A stretch of 64,000 bases of DNA from Rhodopseudomonas boonkerdii (lineage in GTDB: Bacteria > Pseudomonadota > Alphaproteobacteria > Rhizobiales > Xanthobacteraceae): the NCBI RefSeq assembly GCF_021184025.1, contig NZ_CP036537.1, positions 1,116,001-1,180,000 of the forward strand. The letters run 5' to 3'. The notes below the pieces were generated by a model. The model was not told the origin of the DNA, made no database searches, and saw only the letters and a list, made by a program, of their open reading frames with translations. Shown piece after piece: positions 7,790 to 17,696 of this stretch; position 1 is the stretch's first letter, and each line of letters opens with the position of its first letter. The translations under genes and the position numbers were made by a program.

Positions 7790-9820
7790 CTATGCCGTCA
7801 CCGGCTGCGCGCGCGTCCGCGCCTGCCAGAGCAAAACGCCAAGGCCGATGATCAGGCCCGGCAGGAATGTGTAGCTGATGTCGCGGCCGATGATGGTTTC
7901 GATGATTGCCTCGATCAGGCTCGGGAACACCAGCAACAATCCCGATAGCAGAAGCAGCCCACGCTCGATTGGCGTATTTTGTCGCAGACCCCAGTTCTGT
8001 GCGACGGCCGCCAGCGCCATCAGGCCGCAGGTGGTCTTGAAAGTGATCTCGACGATATCGACCCATGAGCCGCCCTTCGGGATCGACAGCAGCAGGCCGA
8101 CGCCCTGGGGATCGCAGACGAACACGAACGGCACCAGGAAGGCCGGCAGCGTGTATTTCCACGACTGCAGCGTCGTCTTGTAGGGATCGCCGCCCGTGAT
8201 CGCGGCCGCCGCGAAAGGCGACAGCGCGGTGGGCGGCGAGACTTCAGACAGCACTGCGTAGTAGAAGATGAACATGTGTGCGGCATAGTCGGGCACGCCC
8301 AGCTTGATCAGTGCCGGCGCTGCGATAACGGCGCAGATGATGTAGGACGCCGTCACCGGCACGGCGAGGCCGATGATCCAGACGATCAGCGCGGTATAGA
8401 GCGCGGTCAGCAACAGGCTGCCGCCGGCATAGGCGATCACGATCGACGAGAACTTCAGGCCGAGGCCGGTCAGCGTGACGACGCCGACCACGATGCCGGC
8501 GCAGGCGCAGGTGGTCGCCGCATTGAGCGCACCGATCGAGCCATCCGCCAACGCCTTCACCAGCTTCTTCGGCATCAGCGCCGTGTCCTTGCGCAGGAAG
8601 CTGAGCACCAGGGTCACGAGGATCGCGTAGAACACCGACAGTGCCGGCGAGAAGCCGATCACCATGAACACAACGACGGCGAGCAGCGAGATGAAGTGGA
8701 AGCCGTAACGCTTGGTCATGGTGCCGAGGCCGAGCTCGGGCGTGATGTTGACGTTCCTGGCGCCGAAGCGTTTGGCGTCGATCTCCACCATGATCAGCAG
8801 CGACAGATAGTAGAGAACGGTCGGGATGGTCGCCATCCAGATCACGTCGAGATAGCTGATCTTGAGAAATTCAGCGATCAGGAATGCCGCAGCGCCGAGC
8901 ACCGGCGGCGACAGAATGGCGCCGAGGCCGCCTGCAGCGAGCAGACCGCCAGCGGCGTTTTTCTCGAAACCTGCCTTTTTCAGCATCGGTGCAGCCACGG
9001 TGCCGATCATCACCGTGGTGGCGACGCCGGAGCCCGAGGGACCGCCGAGCAGGAACGACGACAGCACCACCGTGCGGCCCGCGGCATTGGGCTTGTTGCC
9101 CATCAGCGCGAGCGAGAAATCGATGAAGAATTTGCCGGCGCCGGATTGCGCGAGAAACGCACCATAGATCGTGAACAGGATGATCAGCGTAGCCGAGACG
9201 TCCACCGCGACGCCAAAGATGCCCTCCAGCGTGATGAACAGATGGCCGACCAGGCGCGGCAGGTCATAGCCGCGATGGGTCCACGGCGCCGGCAGATGCG
9301 GGCCGAGCATGGCATAGGCGATGAAGAAGACCGACACCACCGGCATGATCCAGCCCGTGGTGCGGCGCGTTGCTTCCAGCAGCAACACAATGAAGACGAC
9401 GCCGACGATGACGTCCATCCGGTCCGGAACCGTGGCGCGGTCGGTGAAGTCTTCGCCGCCCCACAACGCGTAGACGATGGTGGCAATGGCCACGATGCCC
9501 GGCACGATGTCCCACCAGCGCACACGGTCGCGGAATCGCTTGGCGACGGGGAAAAGCAGGAAAGCGAGGATCAACGTAAAGGCGACGTGAACGTAACGCA
9601 GCTCCTGCGTCGGCACGATCGCATAGGCGGCGTAGAGGTGGAACAGGCTCATCACCACGGCGATGCCGGTAGAGATGGTGCCGGCCCAGCCCAGCAAACG
9701 GTTGGTCGCGCCTTCTTCGGCTTCGATCAGCTCCTCGACCTTCTGCATCGTCTCGTCGGAGACAGCCTCCGTCTCGACGATCCCGGTGCCATCGGTCGCG
9801 TGTGCTTTGTCGTCAGCCAT
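7790..9820 (-). CDS. TRAP transporter permease, fused 4TM/12TM type
   Basis: TRAP transporters normally use a small (DctQ) and a large (DctM) membrane protein. TAXI systems fuse them, as here in one 676-residue protein with many hydrophobic helices. The ATG at 9820 has GGGGGAAG upstream. An acidic soluble N-terminus (about 50 residues) precedes the first helices. The DctM-like part contains GGPSGSGVATTVMIGTVAAP, AAGGLLAAGGLGAILSPPVLGAAAFLIAEF and SEVSPPTALSPFAAAAITGGDP, as expected for the sodium-coupled transport domain. It serves the TAXI receptors encoded on either side of it. Confidence 0.95.
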   Translation of the reverse strand: MADDKAHATDGTGIVETEAVSDETMQKVEELIEAEEGATNRLLGWAGTISTGIAVVMSLFHLYAAYAIVPTQELRYVHVAFTLILAFLLFPVAKRFRDRVRWWDIVPGIVAIATIVYALWGGEDFTDRATVPDRMDVIVGVVFIVLLLEATRRTTGWIMPVVSVFFIAYAMLGPHLPAPWTHRGYDLPRLVGHLFITLEGIFGVAVDVSATLIILFTIYGAFLAQSGAGKFFIDFSLALMGNKPNAAGRTVVLSSFLLGGPSGSGVATTVMIGTVAAPMLKKAGFEKNAAGGLLAAGGLGAILSPPVLGAAAFLIAEFLKISYLDVIWMATIPTVLYYLSLLIMVEIDAKRFGARNVNITPELGLGTMTKRYGFHFISLLAVVVFMVIGFSPALSVFYAILVTLVLSFLRKDTALMPKKLVKALADGSIGALNAATTCACAGIVVGVVTLTGLGLKFSSIVIAYAGGSLLLTALYTALIVWIIGLAVPVTASYIICAVIAAPALIKLGVPDYAAHMFIFYYAVLSEVSPPTALSPFAAAAITGGDPYKTTLQSWKYTLPAFLVPFVFVCDPQGVGLLLSIPKGGSWVDIVEITFKTTCGLMALAAVAQNWGLRQNTPIERGLLLLSGLLLVFPSLIEAIIETIIGRDISYTFLPGLIIGLGVLLWQARTRAQPVTA

Positions 9821-10042
9821 GTTTCTTCCCCCGGGATTTTCCCGCGAGCCGGATTTCCCGGCCTTATTAGTCTTAGTGCGGCGCATTCATGCCGGTTTGG
9901 CCGGCAGGCGCAAGAGCTTACGGCTGAAACTTTCGTCGCGCGTTGTTCCTTTCCTTGCTTGGGGAGAAGTGAGGAGAGCCCACGATTGACCGACGGCGGT
10001 GCCCGGTCCACCCTCCGTGTCATGATCGACCGTCGAACGAGA

Positions 10043-10981
10043 ATGAAGCGACGCTGCATTGCAGTGTTTGCGAGCACGCTGGCGCTGTGGACGACGATCC
10101 TCCGTGCAGAGCCGATAACCGTTCTCACGGGCGGCAGCTCCGGCGTTTACTATCCGCTCGGCGTCGCCATCGGGATGGTCTATGCGGATATTCCGGACGC
10201 GAAAGTGCGGGTCGAGACAACCGACGGTTCGGTAGAGAATCTGCTGCGGTTGCAGCAGGGCAGCGCCCAGGTCGCTTTCGCGCTCGGCGACGCCCTGATG
10301 TCGGCATGGCGCGGCGACGGCGATGCCGGTTTCAGCGGCAGGCTGGATCGCCTGCGCGTGGTCGGCGCGTTATACCCGAACTACATCCAGATCGTCGCGA
10401 CCAAGGCGAGTGGCATCCGTGGCTTGACCGATCTGAAGGGCAGGAGCCTTGCCGTCGGCGCCCCCAAGTCAGGTACGGAGCTCAACGCCAGGGCCATTTT
10501 CGCCGCCGCGGGCTTGCGCCTCGAATCGCTCGGCAAGGTGGAGACGATCCCCTTTGCTGAATCCACCCAGCGCATGCTGACGAATGAACTCGACGCCTCG
10601 CTGCAATCGGCCGGTCTCGGCGTGACATCGATCAGGGAATTGACCGATAACAGCGATACGGTGCTGGTGCCGGTGCCGCCGTCGGTGGTGAAGAAACTCG
10701 GTTCGCCGTTCCGTCCCGCGACGATTCCGGCGGACACCTATCGCGGCCAGACGAAGCCCGTATCGACTGCTTCGGTGATGAACTATCTGGTGACGAGCAC
10801 AATGGTGAGCGATGAACTGGTCTATCAGATGACCAGGCGGCTGTTCGATTCCGTCGATGAACTCACCATCGCGCATCGCGCCGGTCACGAGATCAAACTC
10901 GCTGCCGCCGTGAGCCGCAGCCCGGTGCCGCTACATCCGGGCGCACTGAAATATTATCGTGAGAAGGGTCTGATCAAATAA
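10043..10981 (+). CDS. TAXI-family TRAP transporter substrate-binding protein (third, divergent)
   Basis: A 312-residue TAXI receptor encoded divergently from the permease, with about 220 bases between them for two promoters. The start at 10043 (MKRRCIAVFASTLALW) fits the signal peptide best. An in-frame ATG at 10022 is also possible, and neither has a strong ribosome site. Landmarks are ITVLTGGSSGVYYPLGVAIG, TTDGSVENLLRLQQGSAQVAF, LTDLKGRSLAVGAPKSGTE and the family ending PVPLHPGALKYYREKG. It is more distant from the two downstream paralogues than they are from each other. Its stop codon overlaps the next start by one base. Confidence 0.93.
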   Translation: MKRRCIAVFASTLALWTTILRAEPITVLTGGSSGVYYPLGVAIGMVYADIPDAKVRVETTDGSVENLLRLQQGSAQVAFALGDALMSAWRGDGDAGFSGRLDRLRVVGALYPNYIQIVATKASGIRGLTDLKGRSLAVGAPKSGTELNARAIFAAAGLRLESLGKVETIPFAESTQRMLTNELDASLQSAGLGVTSIRELTDNSDTVLVPVPPSVVKKLGSPFRPATIPADTYRGQTKPVSTASVMNYLVTSTMVSDELVYQMTRRLFDSVDELTIAHRAGHEIKLAAAVSRSPVPLHPGALKYYREKGLIK

Positions 10982-11493
10982 TGCGTCTGTCGATTCAGCT
11001 CCTCGTGGTCATGTCCCTGTTGGGCGCGTGTAGCGCGCATGCAGCGGTCGGTACCGATCCGGAGACGCCGCCAGCGCCGAAGCTCGATACCGCGCCGTGT
11101 TTCGCCGCCGTCGCGGCTGCCGACGATGACAAGATTATTGCCGCCTGCGGCGATCTGATCGGCAACGAGAAGGTTGCGACGAGCGATCGCCTCAAGGCCG
11201 CGAGCGCACGCGCCGCCGCCTATGCCCGCAAGGATCAGATCGACTCCGCCATCGCCGACTACGACACCGCCCTCAAGATCGATCTGTCGCGCCCCGATCT
11301 TCTCAACGCGCGCGGCGAGCTGTGGCGCAAGAAGGGGGACCGCCCGCGCGCCATCAGGGATTTCGGTGCGGCGATGAAGATCGATCCGCGGAACGAGGCG
11401 GTGCGCGCCAATTACAAGACGCTGGCACAGGAGATCGAGCGGATGGGCGCGAAGATGTCGGTGCAGCCACCGCCAAAAGCACCCTTGAAATAA
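10981..11493 (+). CDS. Tetratricopeptide-repeat lipoprotein-like protein
   Basis: A 170-residue protein whose ATG shares its first base with the stop codon of the TAXI receptor gene (TAATG), so the two are probably translationally coupled. The N-terminus is a signal sequence with a possible lipobox LLGAC (Cys17). Residues about 70-150 form two TPR units (contexts RAAAYARKDQIDSAIADYDTAL and ARGELWRKKGDRPRAIRDFGAA), each with the alternating small/large residue pattern. It ends in a Pro/Lys tail. TPR proteins mediate protein contacts. Coupling to a TRAP receptor suggests, without proving, a role at that transporter. Confidence 0.8.
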   Translation: MRLSIQLLVVMSLLGACSAHAAVGTDPETPPAPKLDTAPCFAAVAAADDDKIIAACGDLIGNEKVATSDRLKAASARAAAYARKDQIDSAIADYDTALKIDLSRPDLLNARGELWRKKGDRPRAIRDFGAAMKIDPRNEAVRANYKTLAQEIERMGAKMSVQPPPKAPLK

Positions 11494-11559
11494 CCCGATG
11501 TCCCGTGACAATCAGAAATCAATAACCTTGGCGTCGACGCCGGGGACGGGAGATACGCC

Positions 11560-13470
11560 ATGACGACCAGCACATCCAGCCGCTATCATGAAACCCATGC
11601 GCGCTCGCTTGCCGATCCCGAAGGATTCTGGGGCCAGGTCGCCAAGGCGATCGACTGGATCGAGCCGGCCAGGAAGGTGTTCGATCCGTCCATGGGGTTG
11701 TATGGCCGCTGGTTTGCCGGCGGCGTGCTCAACACCTGCTACAACGCGCTCGACCGTCATGTCGCCGGTGGCCGTGCCGATCAGGTCGCGTTGATCCACG
11801 ATTCGCCGCTGACGAACACGATCACGAAATTCACCTATGCGGAGCTGCTGCGCGAGACGCAGGCGCTCGGCGCCATCCTGCATGATTTCGGCGTCGGCAA
11901 GGGCGACCGCGTCATCCTCTATATGCCGATGGTGCCGGAGGCCGTGGTCGCCATGCTCGCCTGCGCGCGCATCGGCGCGGTGCATTCGGTGGTGTTCGGC
12001 GGCTTCGCCGCGAAGGAGCTTGCGACGCGCATCGACGACGCACGGCCAAAGCTGATCCTGTCCGCAAGCTGCGGTATCGAGCCCGGCCGCATCGTGCAAT
12101 ACAAGCCACTGCTGGACGAAGCGATTACGCTGGCCGGTGTGAAGCCGGATGCCTGCATCATCCTGCAGCGCCCGCAGCAGACATGCGATCTGGTCGAAGG
12201 TCGCGATCACGATTGGGCCGAATTGCGCCGCCAGGCGATTGCCGCGCAGAAATCCGCCGATTGCGTGCCGGTGCAGGCGACCGATCCGCTCTATATCCTT
12301 TACACCTCAGGCACGACGGGCAAGCCGAAGGGTGTGGTGCGCGACAATGGCGGCCACGCCGTCGCGCTCGCATGGTCGATGCCGAATCTCTATGGCGTGA
12401 AGCCCGGAGAGGTCTGGTGGTGCGGCTCCGATATCGGCTGGGTGGTTGGCCACAGCTATATCGTCTACGGGCCGCTCCTGCATGGCGCGACCTCGATCAT
12501 GTATGAGGGCAAGCCGGTGGGAACGCCCGATGCCGGTGCGTTCTGGCGTGTCATCTCCGAGCACAAGGCGGTCGCCTTTTTCACGGCGCCCACGGCATTC
12601 CGCGCCATCCGCAAGGACGATCCGGACGGCAGTTTCATCCGCAAATACGATCTGTCGAACTTCCGCACATTGTTCCTGGCCGGCGAACGTGCCGATCCGC
12701 CGACGGTGGAATGGGCCGAGAAGCAATTGAAGGTGCCGGTGATCGATCACTGGTGGCAGACCGAGACGGGCTGGTGCATCGCCGGCAACCCGGTGGGGCT
12801 CGGCATGCTGCCGGTGAAACATGGTTCGCCGACGGTACCGATGCCCGGCTACAAGATCGACGTGGTCGACGAAGCAGCCAAGCCGTTGCCGGCGGGGACC
12901 ATGGGCTCCATCGTCATCAAGTTGCCGATGCCGCCGGCCTGCCTGCCCACGCTGTGGGAACAGGACGCGCGCTGCAAGGAGGCTTATTTCAACGAATTTC
13001 CCGGCTACTACAAAACCTCCGATGCCGGTTATCTCGATGACGACGGCTATGTCTATGTGATGGGCCGCACCGACGACATCATCAATGTCGCCGGTCACCG
13101 TCTCTCCACCGGTGGCATGGAGGAGATCCTGGCCTCGCATCCCGATGTCGCCGAATGCGCCGTGTTGGGCATCAAGGACACCATCAAGGGCGAGGTGCCC
13201 TGTGGCTTCCTGGTGCTGAAGGCCGGCGTCGACCGGCCGGTCGCCGAAGTCGAGAAGGAAGTCGTTGCGCTGGTGCGCGAGAAACTCGGCCCGGTCGCTG
13301 CGTTCAAGCTTGCCATCGCCGTCACGCGCCTGCCGAAGACACGGTCCGGCAAGATCCTGCGCGGCACCATCAAGAAGATCGCCGACGGCGAGAGCTGGAC
13401 GATGCCGGCGACCATCGAGGACCCGAAATCACTGGACGAGATCGGCGCCGCGCTGAAGGGCAGGGTGTAA
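11560..13470 (+). CDS. prpE: Propionyl-CoA synthetase (AMP-forming acyl-CoA ligase)
   Basis: A 636-residue member of the acetyl-/propionyl-CoA synthetase branch, which activates propionate via an acyl-AMP. ATP-binding motif A3 is YILYTSGTTGKPKG; the middle motif IDHWWQTETGWCIAGNP and the HRLSTGGMEEILASHPDVAECAV stretch are as in PrpE. The C-terminal catalytic lysine is in RLPKTRSGKILRGTIKK. The start has GGGAGATACGCC before the ATG. In PrpE proteins the W-rich WWQTETGW segment forms the acyl pocket. Acetate or other short acids cannot be excluded. No prpB/C/D genes are adjacent. Confidence 0.92.
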   Translation: MTTSTSSRYHETHARSLADPEGFWGQVAKAIDWIEPARKVFDPSMGLYGRWFAGGVLNTCYNALDRHVAGGRADQVALIHDSPLTNTITKFTYAELLRETQALGAILHDFGVGKGDRVILYMPMVPEAVVAMLACARIGAVHSVVFGGFAAKELATRIDDARPKLILSASCGIEPGRIVQYKPLLDEAITLAGVKPDACIILQRPQQTCDLVEGRDHDWAELRRQAIAAQKSADCVPVQATDPLYILYTSGTTGKPKGVVRDNGGHAVALAWSMPNLYGVKPGEVWWCGSDIGWVVGHSYIVYGPLLHGATSIMYEGKPVGTPDAGAFWRVISEHKAVAFFTAPTAFRAIRKDDPDGSFIRKYDLSNFRTLFLAGERADPPTVEWAEKQLKVPVIDHWWQTETGWCIAGNPVGLGMLPVKHGSPTVPMPGYKIDVVDEAAKPLPAGTMGSIVIKLPMPPACLPTLWEQDARCKEAYFNEFPGYYKTSDAGYLDDDGYVYVMGRTDDIINVAGHRLSTGGMEEILASHPDVAECAVLGIKDTIKGEVPCGFLVLKAGVDRPVAEVEKEVVALVREKLGPVAAFKLAIAVTRLPKTRSGKILRGTIKKIADGESWTMPATIEDPKSLDEIGAALKGRV

Positions 13471-13533
13471 GGCACCTTACAATCCCCGCATTTCGCGCTA
13501 AACACGGCGCCACACTGCCGACAGGATTCCCGC

Positions 13534-13800
13534 ATGCGCCTCGCTTCGACATCCCTCATCGCCCTGACGCTTGCCGCCACGCTGCTCGGCGCCTGCGCGC
13601 GCCGCACCGATGTTCCGATCTCCGATCTTGGCGACGATGACGATGCGATCTGCCGCGCCAATGGCGTCGCCGTCGGCTCGCCGCAATATTCGGCCTGCCG
13701 CAAGGATCGTGATGTCCAGCGCAGCAATGCCATCGCCCGTGCCGATCGCAAGCAGCGCGACCTCGGCGAATACATGCTGAACAATCCGGGGCGGCCGTAA
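13534..13800 (+). CDS. Small lipoprotein, unknown function
   Basis: An 88-residue protein with an N-terminal lipoprotein signal ending in the lipobox LLGAC (Cys21). The mature part is acidic and then basic (DLGDDDDAICRANG, GSPQYSACRKDRDVQRS), with two further cysteines. The family is not recognised, though small lipoproteins with SPQYxxC motifs are common in rhizobia. It starts 63 bases after prpE on the same strand and may share its transcript. Confidence 0.7.
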   Translation: MRLASTSLIALTLAATLLGACARRTDVPISDLGDDDDAICRANGVAVGSPQYSACRKDRDVQRSNAIARADRKQRDLGEYMLNNPGRP

Positions 13801-13968
13801 AACGTAAAACTATGCCGTGGGGCGGCGCTCCCTTTGAGCGACATCAAAGTCGCCGCGCGTCATCCGTCGCATCGTCGGCGTGAACCTGCTTTCATGCCGC
13901 TCTGTTGCTTCCCGCGCCGGCCTCCTGTTGAGTCCGCGCCAATACTGTCGCACCATCAGGAAGACATC

Positions 13969-14187
13969 ATGGATATCAAGGTCAGGGATTCGAACGGCAC
14001 GCTGCTCGCTGAAGGCGACACCGTCACGCTTATCAAGGACCTGAAGCTGAAGGGGTCGTCCACGGTGCTGAAGCGCGGCACGGTGATCAAGAACATCCAC
14101 CTCACCGATAATGAAGACGAGATCGAAGGCCGCACCGACAAGGTGAAGGGCCTCGTGCTGCGCACGGAGTTTCTGAAGAAGGCGTGA
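13969..14187 (+). CDS. phnA: PhnA-type protein (C-terminal domain form)
   Basis: A 72-residue protein that matches the C-terminal PhnA/YjdM domain: KVRDSNGTLLAEGDTVTLIKDLKLKGSSTVLKRGTVIKNI, then EIEGRTDKVKGLVLRTEFLKKA. The start at 13969 is preceded by AGGAAG. The N-terminal zinc ribbon of the long E. coli form is absent, as in many alphaproteobacterial short forms. Despite the historic link to alkylphosphonate use, the biochemical role of this domain is unsettled. There are no phn genes nearby. Confidence 0.88.
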   Translation: MDIKVRDSNGTLLAEGDTVTLIKDLKLKGSSTVLKRGTVIKNIHLTDNEDEIEGRTDKVKGLVLRTEFLKKA

Positions 14188-14260
14188 GACACGCCGAGGC
14201 GCGCGGACTCCCTCCCCGGAGCGAAGCGAATGGGGAGCGGCTACGCCGCTTGGGGGAGGG

Positions 14261-14293
14261 AAAACAAAAAACGCGGCGAGTTTCCCGCCGCGT
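14261..14293 (-). terminator. Rho-independent terminator of trcR
   Basis: A perfect 8-base-pair stem (ACGCGGCG 14271-14278 with CGCCGCGT 14286-14293, 7-base loop) is followed on the minus strand by a U-rich run (complement of AAAACAAAAA). It begins 28 bases past the trcR stop codon. Confidence 0.85.
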
Positions 14294-14320
14294 CTGTTAC
14301 TCCCGCAACTTGCGTCGCGC

Positions 14321-15022
14321 TTACTCTTCGTCTTCGTCCTGGCGCTTGTTGCCGCCGATGCCCTTGAGCTTGGCGAACACGGCATCGACATTGAGGTCGT
14401 CGTCGCTCTTCTCGGCGCCTTCGTACTCGTCCTTGCGCGTGGTCTCCGAGGCCGGCAGCAGCGTGGCGCCGCCATAGGCCTGCTGGTCCAGCGGCTTTTC
14501 CTTCGCGGCGCGCTGTACTTCGAAATCGAGTTCGATCTGCGAGCACAGGCCGAGGGTCACCGGATCCATTGGGGTCAGGGTCTGTGCGTTCCAGTGGGTG
14601 CGGTCACGAATCGAGGCGATGGTGGTCTTGGTGGTGCCGACCAGACGCATGATCTGGGCGTCCTTGAGTTCGGGATGGTTGCGCACCAGCCAGAGGATCG
14701 CACTCGGGCGCTCGTGGCGGCGGGACACGGGGGTGTAACGCGGGCCCTTCTTCTTGGCGGCCGGCGGCAGCACGACCTTGCTCTCCTCGAGCTTGAGGCG
14801 GTAATTCGGGTCGCTTTCGCCCTTTTCGATCTCGTCACGGGTCAATTGGCCGTTCGAAATCGGATCCATGCCCTTGATGCCCTGGGCTGCGTCGCCGTCG
14901 GCAATCGCGCGGACTTCGAGCACGTGCATCTTGGTGAAATCGGCGACCTGATCGAAAGTCAGCGCGGTATTGTCAACCAGCCACACGGCCGTCGCTTTTG
15001 GCATCAGCGGGGCGTTGCTCAT
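14321..15022 (-). CDS. trcR: TrcR / DUF1013 cell-cycle transcriptional regulator
   Basis: A 233-residue alphaproteobacterial DUF1013 protein. The ATG at 15022 follows AAAGGAG. The family opening MPKATAVWLVDNTALTFDQVADF, the MHVLEVRAIADGDAAQGIKGMDPI stretch and the central RPSAILWLVRNHPELKDAQIMRLVGTTK helix-turn-helix-like segment are all present. The C-terminus is acidic and low-complexity (DEDEE). In related bacteria the protein is linked to cell-cycle transcription. It is transcribed away from ispH, with about 260 bases between them that probably contain both promoters. Confidence 0.9.
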   Translation of the reverse strand: MSNAPLMPKATAVWLVDNTALTFDQVADFTKMHVLEVRAIADGDAAQGIKGMDPISNGQLTRDEIEKGESDPNYRLKLEESKVVLPPAAKKKGPRYTPVSRRHERPSAILWLVRNHPELKDAQIMRLVGTTKTTIASIRDRTHWNAQTLTPMDPVTLGLCSQIELDFEVQRAAKEKPLDQQAYGGATLLPASETTRKDEYEGAEKSDDDLNVDAVFAKLKGIGGNKRQDEDEE

Positions 15023-15285
15023 GGCAAATCTCCTTTGTGCTCCGCCCACCTCTTTCGGAGGCAGAGTCGTCAAGTCATCGGTGATGACGGGGAATTAGCC
15101 TTCTATATAAGCTGGGCCGGGGCGGACGCGCAATGGCGGACAGTTCGGCCTTGACAGCGCCCCAAACGCGGCCCAAGTCCTTGTCTGGAAATACCCTTAT
15201 CCGAACAAGCTCTTTGGCTGATTTTCCATCAATCTGACCGCCCGGTCCCGGATTTCCGGTACCAAGGCATGTGGATCGCCCCATT

Positions 15286-16251
15286 ATGACGACCAAACCG
15301 GCCCTGAAAATCGTTCTTTGTTCGCCGCGCGGCTTCTGTGCCGGTGTGGTCCGGGCGATCGATACGGTGGAACGCGCATTGGCCATCCATGGCGCGCCGG
15401 TCTATGTCCGCCACGAGATCGTCCATAACAAATATGTCGTGGACAGCCTGAAGACCAAGGGCGCGATTTTCGTCGAAGAACTTGCCGAGATTCCGGACAA
15501 TACTACCGCTCCCGTGGTGTTCTCCGCCCATGGCGTGCCGAAGTCGGTTCCCGAGGACGCCCGCCAGCGTAATTTCTTCTCGCTGGACGCGACCTGCCCG
15601 CTGGTGACCAAGGTGCACCGCGAGGCGGCGATCCATTTCAAGCGCGGGCGCGAGATTCTACTGATCGGGCATTCGCATCACCCGGAAGTGGTCGGCACGG
15701 TCGGCCAGCTGCCCCCCGGCGCCGTCCAGCTGATCGAGACTGCCGAGGACGCCCAGACCTTCCAGCCGAAGGATCCGAACAATCTCGCTTTCGTGACCCA
15801 GACCACGCTGTCCATCGATGACACCGCGGAAATCGTGGCCGTTCTGAAAGAGCGTTTCCCGAACATCAACGGCCCGCACAAGGAAGACATCTGCTACGCC
15901 ACCACCAACCGCCAGCTTGCGGTGAAGAAGGTGGCGCCGGTGGTGGACGCCCTGATCGTCGTCGGTGCGCCGAACTCGTCGAACTCGCAGCGTCTGCGCG
16001 AGGTTGCCGAGCGTGAGGGCTGCAAGGTTTCGGTGCTGGCGCAGCGCGCCAGCGATCTCGACTGGAGCATGTTCGAGGGCATCGAGAGCCTCGGCATCAC
16101 CGCGGGCGCTTCGGCGCCGGAGGTGATCGTCGAGGAAATCATGGACGCCTTCGCGCAGCGCTACACGCTGCATGTGGAAACGGTGTCCGCCGCGGAGGAG
16201 AACGAATTCTTCCCGCTGCCGCGCTCGCTGCGTCCCGAAGCCGCCGCATAA
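15286..16251 (+). CDS. ispH: 4-hydroxy-3-methylbut-2-enyl diphosphate reductase IspH (LytB)
   Basis: The last enzyme of the MEP isoprenoid pathway, reducing HMBPP to IPP and DMAPP with a [4Fe-4S] cluster. The three cluster cysteines are visible in [25 protein letters not shown] and [12 protein letters not shown]; the catalytic glutamate lies in the TQTTLS region context, and the [10 protein letters not shown] substrate loop is present. The ATG at 15286 gives 321 residues; a GTG five codons earlier is possible, and no clear ribosome site separates them. It heads a tight operon with thrB (4-base gap) and rnhA. Confidence 0.97.
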   Translation: MTTKPALKIVLCSPRGFCAGVVRAIDTVERALAIHGAPVYVRHEIVHNKYVVDSLKTKGAIFVEELAEIPDNTTAPVVFSAHGVPKSVPEDARQRNFFSLDATCPLVTKVHREAAIHFKRGREILLIGHSHHPEVVGTVGQLPPGAVQLIETAEDAQTFQPKDPNNLAFVTQTTLSIDDTAEIVAVLKERFPNINGPHKEDICYATTNRQLAVKKVAPVVDALIVVGAPNSSNSQRLREVAEREGCKVSVLAQRASDLDWSMFEGIESLGITAGASAPEVIVEEIMDAFAQRYTLHVETVSAAEENEFFPLPRSLRPEAAA

Positions 16252-16255
16252 GGCG

Positions 16256-17248
16256 ATGGCGGTCTATACCGACGTCGCCAACGACGATCTCCAGGACTTC
16301 CTCAAGCAATACGACATCGGCGAACTGCTCTCATACAAGGGCATCGCCGAAGGCGTCGAGAATTCCAACTACCTGCTGCACACCTCCAAGGGGACTTCGA
16401 CCAGCGCGTATATCCTCACGCTCTACGAGAAACGCGTGGCGCTGGACGATCTGCCGTATTTTCTCGGCCTGATGGCGCATCTGTGCGCGCGCGGCGTCAA
16501 TTGCCCGCAACCGCAGAAGACCCATGACGGGGCGGTGTATTCGTCGCTCGCGGGCCGTCCGGCTGCGATCATCAACTTCCTCGAAGGCATGTGGCCGCGC
16601 CGGCCGACTGCGGTGCATTGCGCCGGTGTCGGCGATGCGCTGGCGCGCATGCATGTGGCGGGCGCCGATTTCCCACTGAAGCGCGCAAACAACCTGTCGG
16701 TCGAGGGCTGGCGCCATCTGCTCGACCGCGCCGCGCCGCGTGCCGACATGGTGCAGGCCGGTTTGCGCGATTTTCTCGAGACCGAGCTTAAGCACCTTGC
16801 CGCGCACTGGCCGAAGGATCTGCCGGAAGGCGTGATCCATGCCGATCTGTTTCCCGACAATGTCTTCTTCCTCGGCGACGAGCTCTCGGGGCTGATCGAC
16901 TTCCCGTTCTCCTGCAACGACATGCTCGCCTACGATGTTGCGATCTGCGTGAATGCCTGGTGCTTCGAGCCGGATCTGTCCTTCAACGCCACCAAGGCGC
17001 GCGCGCTGCTGAACGCCTATAACAAGGTGCGTCCGCTTACCGAGGCGGAGCGGGCGGCATTCCCGCTGCTCGCACGTGGCTCGGCCATCCGCTTCCTGCT
17101 GACGCGCCTGGTCGATTTTCTCAACGTGCCGGAAGGCGCGTTCGTGAAGCCGAAGGATCCGCTGGAATATGTCCGCAAGCTGCGCTTTCATCAGGCGGTG
17201 AAGAGCATGGCCGATTACGGCATCGAGGCAGCGGGACAGCCTGCGTGA
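16256..17248 (+). CDS. thrB: Homoserine kinase, ThrB type II (APH fold)
   Basis: Phosphorylates homoserine in threonine synthesis. This 330-residue version belongs to the aminoglycoside-phosphotransferase-like group used by many alphaproteobacteria, not the GHMP kinases. The start [39 protein letters not shown] is diagnostic. The catalytic loop is [14 protein letters not shown] (His-x-Asp...Asn) followed by the metal-binding LSGLIDF. It starts four bases after the ispH stop, and its own TGA overlaps the rnhA GTG, indicating coupled translation. Confidence 0.96.
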   Translation: MAVYTDVANDDLQDFLKQYDIGELLSYKGIAEGVENSNYLLHTSKGTSTSAYILTLYEKRVALDDLPYFLGLMAHLCARGVNCPQPQKTHDGAVYSSLAGRPAAIINFLEGMWPRRPTAVHCAGVGDALARMHVAGADFPLKRANNLSVEGWRHLLDRAAPRADMVQAGLRDFLETELKHLAAHWPKDLPEGVIHADLFPDNVFFLGDELSGLIDFPFSCNDMLAYDVAICVNAWCFEPDLSFNATKARALLNAYNKVRPLTEAERAAFPLLARGSAIRFLLTRLVDFLNVPEGAFVKPKDPLEYVRKLRFHQAVKSMADYGIEAAGQPA

Positions 17249-17691
17249 GTGGTCCGAACGTTACGATCTATACGGACGGTGCCTGCTCAGGGAATCCGGG
17301 CCCCGGCGGCTGGGGCGCGATCCTGCGTTTCGGCGATGCCGAGAAAGAGCTGAAGGGCGGCGAGGCGCATACGACCAACAACCGCATGGAACTGATGGCC
17401 GCGATCTCGGCGCTGGAAGCGCTGAAGAAGCCATGCAGCGTCGATCTGCACACCGACAGCCAGTATCTGCGCAACGGCATCATGAGCTGGATTCACGGCT
17501 GGAAACGCAATGGCTGGAAGACGGCCGACAAGAAGCCGGTGAAGAATGTCGATCTCTGGCAGCGCCTCGACGCAGCACTACATACGCATGAGATCAGATG
17601 GCACTGGGTCAAGGGCCATGCAGGCCACGCCGAGAACGAACGCGCGGACCAGCTCGCGCGCGATGGGCTGGCTGAGGCGCGGAAGAAATAA
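17245..17691 (+). CDS. rnhA: Ribonuclease HI
   Basis: Degrades the RNA strand of RNA-DNA hybrids. The 148-residue length and all four acidic active-site residues are present: Asp in [16 protein letters not shown], Glu in NNRMELMAA, Asp in LHTDSQYL and Asp in NERADQLAR. The basic substrate-binding loop ([18 protein letters not shown]) marks the bacterial type. The start is GTG within GTGA, overlapping the thrB stop. The ispH-thrB-rnhA order is conserved in Rhizobiales. Confidence 0.97.
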   Translation: MSGPNVTIYTDGACSGNPGPGGWGAILRFGDAEKELKGGEAHTTNNRMELMAAISALEALKKPCSVDLHTDSQYLRNGIMSWIHGWKRNGWKTADKKPVKNVDLWQRLDAALHTHEIRWHWVKGHAGHAENERADQLARDGLAEARKK

Positions 17692-17696
17692 CTAAG

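Noticed and set aside
8276..10042. Long upstream extension of the third TAXI receptor frame
   Set aside because: The region is antisense to the TRAP permease and lacks signal or domain features; the receptor begins at about 10043 with its signal peptide.
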